From Psychromonas aquimarina ATCC BAA-1526 (lineage in GTDB: Bacteria > Pseudomonadota > Gammaproteobacteria > Enterobacterales > Psychromonadaceae), in assembly GCF_000428725.1 (NCBI RefSeq), contig NZ_KE386791.1, positions 1 to 64,000 on the forward strand: a stretch of DNA of 64,000 nt, given 5' to 3'. The position numbers and the translations under genes are program-made. Of the stretch, positions 63,297 through 64,000 are shown one piece after another; the first letter of the stretch is position 1, and every line of letters starts with the position of its first letter. The notes beneath the pieces were generated by a model that did no database searches, was not told where the DNA came from, and saw nothing but the letters and a program-made list of their open reading frames with translations.

Positions 63297-64000
63297 ATGG
63301 CTGGAATGATGAAAAGAAAATTTAATAATGAAACTGGGAAGTACATGAATAATTTTACCTCTCAATTGAATAAAGTTGTAGAGGCATTACCAAGTGAGTA
63401 TGACAAACAAGTATTGCTCGATTTGTATAAACAATTTTATCCTAACCAATGGAGTGAACTTATTGGGCGGTATGAATACTACAGGGCAAAAGATGAACAA
63501 TTGGTTAGTGTTGGTAAAAAAAGGCGATACTATCATAAAAGCCCTATTAACTTCTTTTATAGCTTGGCTAAAGTAAAGCTAATTTGCTCAGATGGCTATA
63601 GGTTGAAGCATAAAAATAACTATATAGAAGAAAATAGGGTTCAAGCTGTAAATTATTTAAAGGCAAAGATACAAAAGCCTAAGTGTATCCCCGTGGGTCT
63701 ACAATTTACAGATCCATATCACTTAGATATTTTTATATCGGCTTATAACAGGCATGGTTCCACGCAGAATGAAAAGATTGAAATAGTTAATGAATTGAAG
63801 AAATTTAAAACTAAAGAAACGATCATTTTTTTTCAGAAAATTAATGATGCAGAAAGAAACACTCAAATACGAAATATGGCATTTGAGCACTTGCAGTCCA
63901 TTGGTGCTTATGTTCAAAAGAGGAGGGGCTTTAAAGGTAAAAAAAAAGATTATTATCACAGTACTGATAAGTTTATTGTAACTCCTGCAGATTTGGCTGA
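63297..64000 (+). CDS. Unrecognised gene running off the right edge (partial)
   Basis: A frame of at least 234 codons from ATG 63297, open to the last base. GGGGGG lies four bases upstream; ATGs at 63306 and 63309 are alternatives. The product is basic and aromatic-rich, with KKRRYYHKSPINFFYSLAKV near 75 and NDAERNTQIRNMAFEHLQSI near 190, and KGKKKDYYHSTDKF near the edge. No signal peptide or membrane helix. I do not know the family. AT-rich like thsAB and on the same strand, so possibly part of a defence island. Confidence 0.7.
   Translation, partial: MAGMMKRKFNNETGKYMNNFTSQLNKVVEALPSEYDKQVLLDLYKQFYPNQWSELIGRYEYYRAKDEQLVSVGKKRRYYHKSPINFFYSLAKVKLICSDGYRLKHKNNYIEENRVQAVNYLKAKIQKPKCIPVGLQFTDPYHLDIFISAYNRHGSTQNEKIEIVNELKKFKTKETIIFFQKINDAERNTQIRNMAFEHLQSIGAYVQKRRGFKGKKKDYYHSTDKFIVTPADLA

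Noticed and set aside
57504-64000. Integron integrase or attI in the accessory region
   Set aside because: No tyrosine recombinase motif was found on either strand; if present it lies to the right of the window.

Overview
The window reads as chromosome of a marine gammaproteobacterium, probably in or near Psychromonas. This is inferred from the cysZ-zipA-ligA order, Pat, PepN, PolB, RstAB-like and NorRVW genes, a DUF3103 secreted protein, MSHA/type IV-like prepilins, a PEP-CTERM protein, moderately AT-rich coding sequence and small ATACC-type inverted-repeat elements. Genus is not proven. No rRNA, tRNA or CRISPR array was seen.

Layout. 1-376 is the right end of an IS50/Tn5-like insertion sequence. 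423-13.8 kb carries a small unknown gene, a DUF3103 secreted protein, NorM, the acyl-CoA synthetase/GNAT acetyltransferase Pat, PepN, a 330-bp MITE, and two paralogous DASS anion transporters flanking an orphan receiver-domain protein. 13.8-19 kb is cysZ, zipA and ligA with small genes; cysZ has a duplicated 3' end. 19-29 kb holds benE with a divergent XRE-cupin regulator, a HAD phosphatase, a LysR regulator, a lipoprotein divergent from rstAB across a triple RstA-type box, marC and polB. 29-39.4 kb holds two tandem solute-binding proteins, two tandem prepilins each preceded by a conserved 121-bp block that can form hairpins, a lysO exporter, a NifW-like protein, a secreted nuclease, a PEP-CTERM protein and a TorT/RbsB-like binding protein. 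39.4-57.5 kb holds uspA, a gene row with dihydroxyacetone kinase, a SixA-like phosphatase, nucleoside hydrolase, GNAT, MalZ and a VOC protein, then phoD, an AraC regulator, a GlpV-like binding protein coupled to a small binding protein, and the complete norVW/norR nitric oxide module with its sigma-54 promoter and three NorR boxes.

From about 57.6 kb the character changes. Five small leftward genes, each followed by a roughly 94-103 bp imperfect inverted repeat with attC-like ends, form an integron cassette array; no integrase is in the window, so it is either a CALIN or the distal end of a larger integron. Beyond it, on the opposite strand and in AT-rich DNA, is a type I Thoeris anti-phage operon (thsA SIR2-SLOG, thsB TIR), followed by an unrecognised gene running off the right edge. 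The right end is therefore an accessory/defence region joined to a stable core at norR.

Most interesting leads: the cassette array and its boundary with Thoeris; the unknown gene after Thoeris; the repeated hairpin block upstream of both prepilins, which differs at exactly one base pair of its stem in a compensatory way; the three helically phased TACA repeats between a lipoprotein gene and rstAB; and the in-frame 84-bp repeat at the cysZ 3' end.
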